This document shows positions 1 to 6,794 of a stretch of 13,012 bases of DNA, one piece after another. Each line of letters starts with the position of its first letter. The first letter of the stretch is position 1. The notes under the pieces were generated by a model, which was not told the DNA's origin, searched no databases, and saw only the letters and a list, made by a program, of their open reading frames with translations. The stretch comes from Oribacterium sp. UBA6992 (GTDB lineage Bacteria; Bacillota; Clostridia; Lachnospirales; Lachnospiraceae): positions 1-13,012 of the forward strand of contig DJXY01000164.1 of assembly GCA_002449915.1 (NCBI GenBank). Direction: 5' to 3'. A program made the translations under genes and the position numbers.

Positions 1-40
1 GATTAAGAGTCTACTGCTCTACCAACTGAGCTAAAGGCGC
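1..40 (-). tRNA. tRNA-Lys (CTT), 5' part; runs off the left edge
   Basis: On the minus strand the sequence starts with the acceptor strand GCGCCTT, then U8-A9, a D-arm GCTC/GAGC with A14, G18, G19 and A21, and an anticodon stem leading to loop C32-T33-CTT-A37-A38. Numbering from position 40 places the anticodon at 5-7 (AAG on the plus strand), so it reads lysine AAG codons. Only bases 1-40 of the tRNA lie in the window; the variable loop, T-arm and 3' acceptor strand are beyond the edge. It lies directly behind a strong promoter and downstream of the TRIC-family gene on the same strand. Confidence 0.93.
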
Positions 41-53
41 CTGACGGAAATAT

Positions 54-82
54 ACTATACACATTGAGAACCATTCTGTCAA
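54..82 (-). promoter_or_regulatory. Promoter of tRNA-Lys
   Basis: On the minus strand there is a perfect -35 box TTGACA (77-82), a 17-bp spacer and a -10 box TATAGT (54-59, five of six matches). Transcription should start near position 47, a few bases before the mature tRNA 5' end at 40. This is the classic housekeeping sigma factor layout for a stable RNA gene. It means the tRNA does not depend on read-through from the gene upstream. Confidence 0.85.
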
Positions 83-120
83 CTGGAAATTTAAAAAAAT
101 AGTCATGCGCCGGCTGCAGC

Positions 121-777
121 CTACCGGAACGCCGGCAGGTTCCAGCGGAAATAGATGGCAAGGAAACGAATCAGAACCGTACAAAGCATGCTGATCACAG
201 CGGCAATCAATTGCTGCACTCCTACCGTCTGAAGCTCTGTATATAGCAATGCTCCGGCAATTGCCGCAATTCCATAAACCCGCTTCCGCATAATGAGCGG
301 CATCTGCCCCGCCATGATATCACGCAGGATACCTCCGCCGATTCCCGTAAGGACGCCGACAAAGGATGTAAGGAAGGTATTGTCGCCGTAGCCCGCATTC
401 ACCGCAGTGCGGCAGCCGACTACCACAAAAGCTGCGAGCCCGATCGAGTCGGCAGCATTCAGGATCAGAGCTGTTCTGGCATGTGTCTGGTCAAAGCGGT
501 CAAAAAAACGTCTGCCCAGACGATGCCGTTCCAAAACAAATGAAATCAGGCATGTCACAAAGGACACATCCACATAAATCGGGCGACGGAACATTGCAGG
601 CGGCGTTTCTCCGAGTATAAGATCCCGGATCATTCCACCACCGACCGCTGTGACGCATCCCAGCAGGATCGCTCCAAAAATATCCATTTTCCGCTCTTTG
701 GCAACCATTACACCGGATACGGCGAATGCAACGGTTCCGACCATTTCCAAGGCAAAAATAAGGTGATCAAAATTCAT
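121..777 (-). CDS. TRIC / UPF0126 (YicG/YadS-type) inner membrane protein
   Basis: This 218-residue hydrophobic protein is built of two tandem repeats, each with the family signature GGG-x-[IL]-RD: GGGMIRD at residues 46-52 and GGGILRD at 147-153. The double repeat with about seven membrane segments is the hallmark of the bacterial UPF0126/TRIC family. Members have been described as trimeric cation channels, and a glycine transport role has been proposed for some; substrate cannot be told from sequence. Length is normal for the family. The ATG at 775-777 gives the expected N-terminus (acidic-hydrophobic, then GTVAFAVSG), but no convincing Shine-Dalgarno precedes it, so the exact start is slightly uncertain. 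No neighbour shares an obvious function. The next minus-strand gene is tRNA-Lys, and I see no strong terminator between them. Confidence 0.9.
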   Translation of the reverse strand: MNFDHLIFALEMVGTVAFAVSGVMVAKERKMDIFGAILLGCVTAVGGGMIRDLILGETPPAMFRRPIYVDVSFVTCLISFVLERHRLGRRFFDRFDQTHARTALILNAADSIGLAAFVVVGCRTAVNAGYGDNTFLTSFVGVLTGIGGGILRDIMAGQMPLIMRKRVYGIAAIAGALLYTELQTVGVQQLIAAVISMLCTVLIRFLAIYFRWNLPAFR

Positions 778-881
778 ATGTTCAATTTATAGTATCGCTC
801 TAAAATACACTCTCATATAAGATGCCGCAGCACTTATTTACTGCACTTGCTTAGTTTAACAATATTTATTTCAAAATACAA

Positions 882-910
882 TTGACAGACATGTATTCCT
901 GTGATAAATT
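882..910 (+). promoter_or_regulatory. Promoter of tRNA-Thr
   Basis: A perfect -35 box TTGACA (882-887) is followed by a 17-bp spacer and a -10 box TAAATT (905-910, four of six). A TGn extended -10 element at 902-904 immediately precedes the -10 box. Predicted transcription start is near 917, about 19 bases before the tRNA. The stretch 778-881 upstream holds nothing else I can identify. Confidence 0.7.
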
Positions 911-935
911 ATACGAGTTCTCAGAAATGAGACAA

Positions 936-1008
936 GCTGGCATAGCACAGTCGGTAGTGCGTCGCATTGGTAGTGCGGAGGTCACCGGTCCGATTCCGGT
1001 TGCCAGCT
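936..1008 (+). tRNA. tRNA-Thr (GGT) with atypical D-stem and T-loop
   Basis: The 73-base cloverleaf is complete. The acceptor GCTGGCA/TGCCAGC pairs fully, the anticodon stem TCGCA/TGCGG pairs with one G-T wobble, and the T-stem ACCGG/CCGGT pairs fully. Anticodon GGT is at 969-971 (threonine, ACC/ACU codons), with T33 before it. The discriminator base is U73, and CCA is not encoded. Two features are odd. The T-loop reads TCCGATT, so the near-universal T55 is C (position 990). The D-stem is GCAC/GTGC instead of the common GCTC/GAGC, an inverted but still paired 12-23 base pair (947 and 958). All helices are intact, so a working tRNA is likely. A degenerate duplicate copy is the alternative. Confidence 0.85.
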
Positions 1009-1022
1009 TTTTTCATATTAAG

Positions 1023-1061
1023 ACCCGGAAAAGCATAAGGTTTTTTCCGGGTTTCTTTTTT
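1023..1061 (+). terminator. Rho-independent terminator of tRNA-Thr
   Basis: A perfect 10-bp stem, ACCCGGAAAA (1023-1032) pairing with TTTTCCGGGT (1043-1052), encloses a 10-base loop and is followed by a T-rich run to about 1061. It lies 15 bases after the tRNA and isolates the tRNA unit from the glycosyltransferase region. Confidence 0.9.
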
Positions 1062-1162
1062 CTTTGATATAAAGTATACTTTTATGGAAAATAAATAATC
1101 ACTTAAATATGCTTTAAATAATTTGATTTCTTACATACATGAAAGAGACCATATCTGATAGT

Positions 1163-2176
1163 ATGACAAAGCAAGATCGCAACGCAAAACCAGTACTTTA
1201 GATCATCATTCCCTGTTATAACGAGCAGGCTGTTCTGCCCTTGACAGCACCGGCTTTTTTGCAGGAACTAAAATATCTGATAGATACGCAGAAAATTTCA
1301 GACCGCAGCCGGATTTTGCTTGTGAATGACGGTTCTTCGGATGCAACATGGACACTGATTAAACAACTATCGTCAGACAATCCGTATTTTATCGGGATTA
1401 GTCAGAGCAGAAACCGTGGACATCAGAGCTCGGTACTTGCAGGATTAATGGAAGCCCGGGATCACGCAGACATAACGATTTCCATTGACTGTGATGGGCA
1501 GGACGACATTCATGCAATGGATCAGATGGTGGATGCCTATCTGGACGGATGCGAGGTTGTGTATGGAGTCCGTGCAGACCGGCAGTCGGACCGGTGGTTT
1601 AAAAGAGCTAGTGCCGAAAGCTATTATAAGTTGCTGCAGTTCATGGGGGTTGATGTTGTATATAATCATGCGGATTATCGACTTGTAAGCAGTCTGGTGC
1701 TTAAACACTTTGCGGATTTTCATGAGGTGAATATTTTCCTGCGCGGTATGTTTCCTTTGGTAGGCTTTAAAAGTACGTCCGTCTATTATACAAGACATGA
1801 GAGAATCGCAGGCAAAAGCCATTACCCGCTGGGGAAAATGCTTGCACTTGCCATAGATGGAATCACCAGCCTTTCTATTAAACCAATTACGATGATTGCA
1901 TGTCTGGGCATGATTGTCAGCTTATTTGGCCTTGCAGGTATTTTGTGGGCAGTGATCGCTTCAATTGTAGGTCATACGGTGACAGGATGGGCGTCTCTTG
2001 TCTGTATTATCTGCTTCCTTGGCGGTGTACAGCTTTTAAGCCTTGGAATTATCGGAGCATACGTTGGAAAAACTTATATGGAAACCAAGCGTCGGCCAAG
2101 ATACATTATCAGTGAAAAAACACCTTATTGGGAGGATATAAAAAATGCAACAGAGTCTGAATCATCAGAAGGATAA
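1163..2176 (+). pseudogene. GtrB/CsbB/DPM1-like family 2 glycosyltransferase, interrupted by TAG at codon 13
   Basis: Enzymes of this family move a sugar from a nucleotide donor onto undecaprenyl or dolichyl phosphate at the cytoplasmic face. In the frame starting ATG 1163, the protein reads 12 codons, then TAG (1199-1201), then continues IIIPCYNEQAVLP and on to 2176 with no other break (337 codons counting the stop). IIIPCYNE is the first strand and nucleotide-binding motif of family 2 enzymes, and homologues usually have LYIIIPCYNE, so TAG replaces an expected Tyr codon. Further motifs follow: VNDGSSD (about codons 54-60), DCD in DCDGQDD (about 109-111), and the RIAGKSHYPLGKM segment before the membrane part. 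Two C-terminal membrane helices come next, then a basic tail. The longest uninterrupted frame is 1241-2176 from a TTG codon, but that product would lack the first strand. No good ribosome site precedes 1163 (GAAAGAG at 1141-1147 is too far). The 3' end overlaps the next gene by 32 bp. Confidence 0.7.
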
Positions 2177-3653
2177 ACGTATTCGATCAGGATGCAAATC
2201 TAACGGAATTATCATTTCAATGGTATTCATTGCAATTACTTTTTTGCTGTTCTTTATGTATTATTTCAAAGTGAGCCCCATAGTTCCTTTAGATACGGAT
2301 GACTGGTACTATATGGGCTATTACAGATATCCAGTGCCACTTTGGGGGAATTGGAACCCTTCGAGAGTTTTACCCGAGATTATGATGCCAAATGTTTCCA
2401 TATTTGCAGCGTTGGTTGTATATCCAATCCTTGGAGATTATATTTCTTCCATGACATTTACCTATGCTGCAGTCATGGCTCTTTTACTTACAATTACGTT
2501 GTATTCTTTGTATAAGGTGTTTTTTAAATATTCGACAAACAGAGTTTTTTCTCTTCTGTTGATTATTTTTTGGACTGCAATTCATTTTACTATTATGGTT
2601 AAGGGATCCACCGGTAATTTCTGGCTTTGGAGATCCGGAAGCGCAAACTGCTATTTCTTTTATACGATCCCGGCATTACTAAATGAATCCATCGTATTAT
2701 ATTGCATGTACCATGAGAATCAATATTCCAGATTTTCCTTGTTTATATTGTTGATTCTCGGCTACTTTGGCATTTTCTCCAATCTTTTTCCGGCAATTAT
2801 CCTGGCAGCATATGGTGGAGTCCAGCTTTTATTTGCATTTGTGTATGCAATAAAAACCAAATTTAATGATAAAAAAATTCTGAAAAACCAATTTTATCAT
2901 ATCTATGTCGTTGTTCTCTTTTTTATTAGTGCGATCTTTGAATTGTCAGGCGGGCGGGCATCCGGTTATCCGGGTTTTCGATTTGCAGCAACATTTCAAC
3001 ACTTAACGAACTGTGTTTCAAATTTTAATAAAATTTCTGTTTTATCCATAGTTGTTCTATTACTGGTTTCTGTCATCGTGTTTAGAGGCAAGAACAACGA
3101 GCAGTCTGAAAAACCGGAAACAATTATAGTATTGGGAATGCTACTATGCTTTGGGATAGTTTTAGTGTTTGAGATACTGCTTTGCGCAAAATCAGATGCT
3201 TCCTATATTATACGGGATGATGTACAGATAGCGATTCTTTTTTATCTGTTACTTGCGGTACTGATTTTTGCAGCAACCGTTTACAGTAAAGCGCTGGAAA
3301 CCCAACTCTTATTCGCAGGCACAGCTGTCGCAATAGTTATAAATGGTTTTGTACTGCTTGGATATAATCACGATTTTTACGCGCCAACAAACCGGGCAGG
3401 ATTATCGCCGGAAATGTGTAAAAAAATTGATGAGGACATCGTATCACAGGTTGTTACAGCAGCAGATCATCAACAGTGGGATGTTATAGTAGATGTTCCG
3501 TCATTTAATTCCGCAGATAACTGGCCTATTGCAAATTATGCGGGTGGAAGGGGATATATTTCATATTCTCTTTGGCGGCATGGATTGATTTCTTACCCGA
3601 TCTTTGTACAAATTCATCCGACAGAATCCAAAAACAGCGAGTTAGGATTCTGA
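2145..3653 (+). CDS. Polytopic membrane protein, GT-C glycosyltransferase-like; exact family not recognised
   Basis: I do not recognise the exact family. The 502-residue protein has a basic, polar N-terminus and about ten or eleven hydrophobic segments (roughly 21-43, 83-97, 104-126, 134-152, 170-188, 196-225, 251-267, 297-313, 325-347, 359-379, 384-405). A soluble C-terminal part of about 95 residues follows. The first outer loop carries an acidic motif, DTDDWYYMG (Asp50, Asp52, Asp53), followed by WNPSR (70-74). An acidic motif in the first loop of a many-helix protein is typical of GT-C enzymes that use lipid-phosphate sugars. Its gene overlaps the GtrB-like gene by 32 bp and has an excellent ribosome site, GGGAGG at 2130-2135, nine bases before the ATG. 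A role in decorating a cell-surface polymer with the sugar made by the partner enzyme is inference. Base composition is noticeably more AT-rich than the minus-strand genes to the right, which hints at horizontal origin. Confidence 0.8.
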   Translation: MQQSLNHQKDKRIRSGCKSNGIIISMVFIAITFLLFFMYYFKVSPIVPLDTDDWYYMGYYRYPVPLWGNWNPSRVLPEIMMPNVSIFAALVVYPILGDYISSMTFTYAAVMALLLTITLYSLYKVFFKYSTNRVFSLLLIIFWTAIHFTIMVKGSTGNFWLWRSGSANCYFFYTIPALLNESIVLYCMYHENQYSRFSLFILLILGYFGIFSNLFPAIILAAYGGVQLLFAFVYAIKTKFNDKKILKNQFYHIYVVVLFFISAIFELSGGRASGYPGFRFAATFQHLTNCVSNFNKISVLSIVVLLLVSVIVFRGKNNEQSEKPETIIVLGMLLCFGIVLVFEILLCAKSDASYIIRDDVQIAILFYLLLAVLIFAATVYSKALETQLLFAGTAVAIVINGFVLLGYNHDFYAPTNRAGLSPEMCKKIDEDIVSQVVTAADHQQWDVIVDVPSFNSADNWPIANYAGGRGYISYSLWRHGLISYPIFVQIHPTESKNSELGF

Positions 3654-3671
3654 ATTAAAACTATAATTCAT

Positions 3672-3726
3672 AAAAAAACCGTCTGTGATATCTTACCTAT
3701 CGGTAGGATATTCAGGCGGTTTTTTG
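3672..3726. terminator. Bidirectional Rho-independent terminator
   Basis: A long imperfect hairpin has outer arm A7CCG (3672-3681) against CGGT6 (3717-3725), interrupted GATAT pairs in the middle, and TACC/GGTA (3694-3697 and 3702-3705) closing a TATC loop. It has T-runs on both strands, so it can end the plus-strand membrane-protein transcript and the minus-strand yggS transcript that converge here. Confidence 0.85.
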
Positions 3727-4458
3727 TTATTTGTCGTAGTCTCGCTTCCCAAAGATTCCGGTGCCGACCCGGATCATGGTGGCGCCCTCTTCCACTGCCA
3801 CCGTGTAATCGGCGGTCATGCCCATAGAGAGGATGTCTGCATCGACGCCGGGATATCCAGCGACCTTAAGATGATCCTGGAGAGTCTTGAGATTTCTAAA
3901 GTGAATGCGGTTGGTCTCGGCATCTTCCGTGTAGGGCGCAGATGTCATAAGACCACGGACATGGACATGAGGCAGAGCGCCGATTTTTTCAGCCATCGGA
4001 AGTGTTTCCTCCGCAGTGAATCCCCATTTACTTTCCTCTCCTGCGATGTTTACCTCCAGCAGGATATCCATCACCTTATCGTGCTTTGCCGCCTGCTTCT
4101 CGATCTCTGCGGCCAGCTCCAGACTGTCCACGGAATGAATCAGAGTCACCTTGTCAATAATATACTTAACCTTGTTTCTCTGCAGATGACCAATCATGTG
4201 CCATTCCGCCCGGTCGCCAAGTTCTGCATACTTGGCAGTAATTTCCTGTACGTAATTCTCGCCAAACAGATGCTGCCCGGCAGCCATAGCGACTTCAATA
4301 TCATTGACTGATTTTAGTTTGCTGACCGCGCAGAGGGTCACTTCTGCCGGATTCCGATGAACTCTCTCGCAGGCAGCAGCAACATTGGCATGCACCTCCC
4401 GGAGATTTTCCCGGATTTCCTCTGGAGTCAGTTCATATTTATCTTTCTCTAACTGCAT
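3727..4458 (-). CDS. yggS: YggS/PLPBP pyridoxal 5'-phosphate homeostasis protein
   Basis: This 243-residue protein belongs to the YggS/YlmE/PROSC family. These are cytoplasmic single-domain alanine-racemase-fold proteins that bind pyridoxal phosphate and buffer its pool, with no known catalytic turnover. Visible family motifs are AVSKLKS with the cofactor lysine at Lys47, FGENYVQE, WHMIGHLQRNK, HSVDS, the GLM motif, SMGMTADY and the phosphate-binding EGATMIRVGTGIFG near the C-terminus. Length is normal. I chose the ATG at 4456-4458 because GAGGTG lies six bases upstream (4465-4470). The upstream in-frame GTG at 4465-4467 sits inside that ribosome site and would add only three residues. It is the last gene of a minus-strand group with the reductase and hydrolase genes, with 42 bp to the former. 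It ends against the bidirectional terminator. Confidence 0.95.
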   Translation of the reverse strand: MQLEKDKYELTPEEIRENLREVHANVAAACERVHRNPAEVTLCAVSKLKSVNDIEVAMAAGQHLFGENYVQEITAKYAELGDRAEWHMIGHLQRNKVKYIIDKVTLIHSVDSLELAAEIEKQAAKHDKVMDILLEVNIAGEESKWGFTAEETLPMAEKIGALPHVHVRGLMTSAPYTEDAETNRIHFRNLKTLQDHLKVAGYPGVDADILSMGMTADYTVAVEEGATMIRVGTGIFGKRDYDK

Positions 4459-4500
4459 TGTTTTCACCTCATAAAAACTGCATGCTGCTAAAACCTATCC

Positions 4501-4965
4501 TCAGAACCTCGTCACGGATTCCAGCGTCCGCACAACAAGCTCAAGTCCCTCGCGATCCTCCGGCTGAAAACGGTCCAGGAAAATACTATCAATATCCAGC
4601 ACACCGATCACCGGGTGCTCCGGATTACGGAGGTCATGGATTGGGATCACAATTTCGGAGTTCGTCTTACTGTCGCAGGCAACGTGACCCTCAAACTCAT
4701 GTACATTTGCGACAACCAGGGGTCTGTCCTCTGCCCATGAGGTGCCGCAGACGCCTTTATGCGGATACAGATGAATGCAGGCAACCTTACCTTGAAACGG
4801 TCCCAATGTCAGATGGTCCCCATCGACAAGATAGAAGCCCGCCCAATTTACATCCGTCACCGTATCATAAATCAGAGCCGAAGTATTGCTCAGTACCGGA
4901 ATCCGGTCCGGGTCCTCTTTAGCGATTGCCTCAATTTGCTTTGCCATCAGTTCATATTGATTCAT
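4501..4965 (-). CDS. Free methionine-(R)-sulfoxide reductase (GAF-domain fRMsr, YebR/YtsP type)
   Basis: This cytoplasmic enzyme reduces free methionine-R-sulfoxide to methionine, repairing oxidised amino acid at the expense of a thiol reductant. The 154-residue product is a single GAF domain and carries the three family cysteines, Cys63, Cys73 and Cys97. Their spacing of 10 and 24 residues matches the catalytic set in E. coli YebR. Other family blocks are DVNWAGFYL (38-46), GPFQGKVAC (55-63), HKGVCGTSW (69-77), SEIVIPI (103-109) and GVLDIDS (121-127). The start at 4963-4965 is supported by AAAGGATC just upstream. The longer open frame to 5112 would run into the hydrolase gene and has a non-homologous N-terminus. 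It lies 46 bp after the hydrolase stop and 42 bp before yggS, so co-transcription is likely. Confidence 0.94.
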   Translation of the reverse strand: MNQYELMAKQIEAIAKEDPDRIPVLSNTSALIYDTVTDVNWAGFYLVDGDHLTLGPFQGKVACIHLYPHKGVCGTSWAEDRPLVVANVHEFEGHVACDSKTNSEIVIPIHDLRNPEHPVIGVLDIDSIFLDRFQPEDREGLELVVRTLESVTRF

Positions 4966-5011
4966 ATTATGATCCTTTCGTTGCCAGGTGGATTCGTTTA
5001 ACCATTGTAAA

Positions 5012-5779
5012 TCAGTCTGTTTCCGGGGCAAAAAACTCGATGATTTTCTGGATGGCAAGATCCATGCAGGTGGGATTGGAGAAGGGATGGTCTGCATTCT
5101 CGACCTTAACAAGCTCGATCACGTTTTTATCTGAGAACTCCTCTGCTTCGGAAATCGGTACCATCTCATCCTTTGTTCCGTGAATCATCAGGATGCTGTC
5201 CGCATAATCCATAAAGTCGGGCTTACTCATGTCATGGACCTTCAGGTCATCAAAAAAGTCCTGTGTGAGCTTGATTTTACGGTCAAATCCGCGGATAATC
5301 TCTTTTCCTTTGGCAAGCTTGTCCTCCTCTTCCGGGGTTACTCCGGCATGCAGTGAGTCGTACATCTTGATTGCCGGGCAGCGGAATGCGATCCGGTCGT
5401 AAGGATTTGCACCTCGTTCATTAAGATATCGGAGTGTAATGTAGGCACCGAAGCTTGCACTGTAATTATACACCCGCTCTGCGTGCATCTCCGATTTTAC
5501 ATACTTTGTTACAAGATCCAGATAGGTTATACACTCCTCCGGGATCAGCTTGTTGCGGGCGTCCTTGCCATGGCAGGGCCAGTCAAAGCAGACCACGCCG
5601 TAGCCATGATATTTTGTGGTAATGCGTTCTGCGAATTTCTCAACCGCGTGATTATCCTTATTGCCACCAAAGCCGTAGGTTGCCACGACAATATTTGGCA
5701 GATTGTGGAGATCTTTAGCATAGTAAAGCTTGCACCGGATACTGAGTCCGTCTTCATTCAGGTCAAAATATTTCTGCAT
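5012..5779 (-). CDS. Alpha/beta hydrolase family protein
   Basis: This 255-residue cytoplasmic serine hydrolase has no signal peptide or membrane segment. The order of motifs fits the alpha/beta fold. Strand and oxyanion region VVATYGFGGNKDNH is at 31-44, with FDWPCHG at 65-71. The nucleophile elbow YSASFG is at 106-111 with Ser109, the acid is Asp204 in MIHGTKDEMVP, and the base is His231 in NADHPFS. The elbow reads S-A-S-F-G rather than G-x-S-x-G, so its first glycine is replaced by serine, a change some family members tolerate. Substrate cannot be predicted; an esterase or acyl-peptide-hydrolase-like activity is the generic expectation. The ATG at 5777-5779 follows a weak AGAGA ribosome site. 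It heads the minus-strand group that continues with the methionine sulfoxide reductase and yggS genes. The short region upstream carries an imperfect AGAAAAAGAC repeat and no clear promoter. Confidence 0.85.
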   Translation of the reverse strand: MQKYFDLNEDGLSIRCKLYYAKDLHNLPNIVVATYGFGGNKDNHAVEKFAERITTKYHGYGVVCFDWPCHGKDARNKLIPEECITYLDLVTKYVKSEMHAERVYNYSASFGAYITLRYLNERGANPYDRIAFRCPAIKMYDSLHAGVTPEEEDKLAKGKEIIRGFDRKIKLTQDFFDDLKVHDMSKPDFMDYADSILMIHGTKDEMVPISEAEEFSDKNVIELVKVENADHPFSNPTCMDLAIQKIIEFFAPETD

Positions 5780-5876
5780 TTTATTATCTCTTTTCCAGTT
5801 TTTTCTAGTCTTTTTCTTAGCGTCTTTTTCTCAGTTTCCTTTTATTAAACCCGATTTCAGGCTTAGAAATATAAAG

Positions 5877-5903
5877 CCCCAGCCATTTTGTATATGCCCG
5901 GGG
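5877..5903 (-). terminator. Possible terminator after the MscS-family gene
   Basis: On the minus strand CCCCGG pairs with CTGGGG (six pairs including one G-T). A mismatch and three more pairs follow inside, then a short loop. The downstream sequence is only moderately T-rich (CTTTATATTTC). It lies 28 bp after the stop of the MscS-family gene and is the best candidate for the end of the cysS operon. Confidence 0.45.
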
Positions 5904-5930
5904 ATCAGATGTAACGATTTCAAATCTCTT

Positions 5931-6770
5931 TCATTTTCTGCATGCATCCTTATCAGATTTAAAACCTTGATGCAGGTTTAAGTCGATCGTCTGATAGGGG
6001 ATCTCAATGCCCTCTTTACGGAAATCCTCGACAATCCTCTCGCGGAGATTGCTGCAAGCCGTGAAGTTTTCATTCACAGTTTCTGTCCATACGGCAAATT
6101 TAAATATAACGCCGTTTGAGGTAAGGTTACTGGTGGTGATGGTGATATCCTTGCGGGTGACATAGGGCTCGGTTTCCAGTGCATGGCGGATCACCTTCCG
6201 TACCTTGTCAAAATCCGAGTCATATGCCACTTCAAATTCCAGGAAATTTCCGGTTCCGGCAACGTAGTTTGCATTGACGATCACCGCCTGATCAATGACG
6301 CTGTTCGGCACAATGTTGCTCTGCCCATCATAGCTCTCGATCACTACATGTCGGAAGGTCATATCCTTTACGATACCCTCCGCAATGAGACTGCCGCCCT
6401 GCAGGATCTTTACCTTCTGCCCGATCTCAAGCGGGCGGGAAGCGGAAAGCATAAATCCGGAAATGACATTGCTGAGTGCCTGCTGCGCTGCAAAAGTTGC
6501 AACTGCGATGAGCAGGGTACTACTCTGCAGGATTACGGTACTGATTTCCCGTGTTATCTCAAACTGAGACAGGATGGAGTATATCGCAATAAAAAGCAGC
6601 ACAATATTTAAGAAGCTGTGCAGAAACTTGGAAAAGATACTGTTTCGTCGCTTCTGGATTCTGCGGAAGGTAAGATTGCTGAAATAAATCAGCGCGGCAA
6701 ACACAATGACGATCATGAGGATCGAGAAAATTTTCTGGAAGTGTCCGTCTGACAGTAAAAGCTTTTCCAT
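5931..6770 (-). CDS. MscS-family small-conductance mechanosensitive channel
   Basis: This 279-residue membrane protein releases solutes when membrane tension rises during osmotic downshift. Helices lie at about 13-33 and 48-68. They are followed by the pore-lining TM3 region (about 77-113) with the family pattern FAAQQALSNVISGFML. The beta domain then has the motifs RPLEIGQKVKI (112-122) and VPNSVI (154-159). The C-terminal alpha/beta domain ends with IEIPYQTIDLNL (256-267), which corresponds to the closing segment of E. coli MscS. Size and order are normal for a short YggB-type channel. The gene starts 24 bp after the EamA stop, with AAAGGGG a little further upstream than ideal, and appears to be the last gene of the cysS operon. 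Confidence 0.93.
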   Translation of the reverse strand: MEKLLLSDGHFQKIFSILMIVIVFAALIYFSNLTFRRIQKRRNSIFSKFLHSFLNIVLLFIAIYSILSQFEITREISTVILQSSTLLIAVATFAAQQALSNVISGFMLSASRPLEIGQKVKILQGGSLIAEGIVKDMTFRHVVIESYDGQSNIVPNSVIDQAVIVNANYVAGTGNFLEFEVAYDSDFDKVRKVIRHALETEPYVTRKDITITTSNLTSNGVIFKFAVWTETVNENFTACSNLRERIVEDFRKEGIEIPYQTIDLNLHQGFKSDKDACRK

Positions 6771-6794
6771 GCCCGAGTGAGGCCCCTTTCTATG

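Noticed and set aside
101..120. Terminator between the TRIC-family gene and tRNA-Lys
   Set aside because: There is a T-run on the minus strand, but the GC-rich sequence before it (GGCTGCAGCC) gives only a very short stem, so I do not call it.
882..1067. Open frame of 61 codons on the plus strand
   Set aside because: It runs through the tRNA-Thr promoter, the tRNA itself and its terminator; it has no ribosome site and no recognisable protein features.
1199..1201. TAG read as pyrrolysine or another recoded amino acid
   Set aside because: No downstream insertion-type structure or pyrrolysine genes are seen, and family 2 glycosyltransferases have no known need for such a residue. A point mutation is simpler.
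1000..3720. Possible integrated element using tRNA-Thr as attachment site
   Set aside because: I searched by eye for a second copy of the tRNA 3' end downstream of the AT-rich cassette and found none, and there is no integrase or other mobility gene. Transfer remains possible but site-specific integration is unsupported.
3685..4311. 208-codon plus-strand frame opposite yggS
   Set aside because: It is the complement of a clearly conserved gene and begins inside the terminator; it looks like a shadow frame.
4459..4467. GTG start for yggS
   Set aside because: The GTG is part of the GAGGTG ribosome site that serves the ATG at 4456-4458.
4966..5112. Longer N-terminus for the methionine sulfoxide reductase (203 residues)
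   Set aside because: The extension overlaps the hydrolase gene, has no similarity to the GAF family, and a good ribosome site supports the start at 4965.
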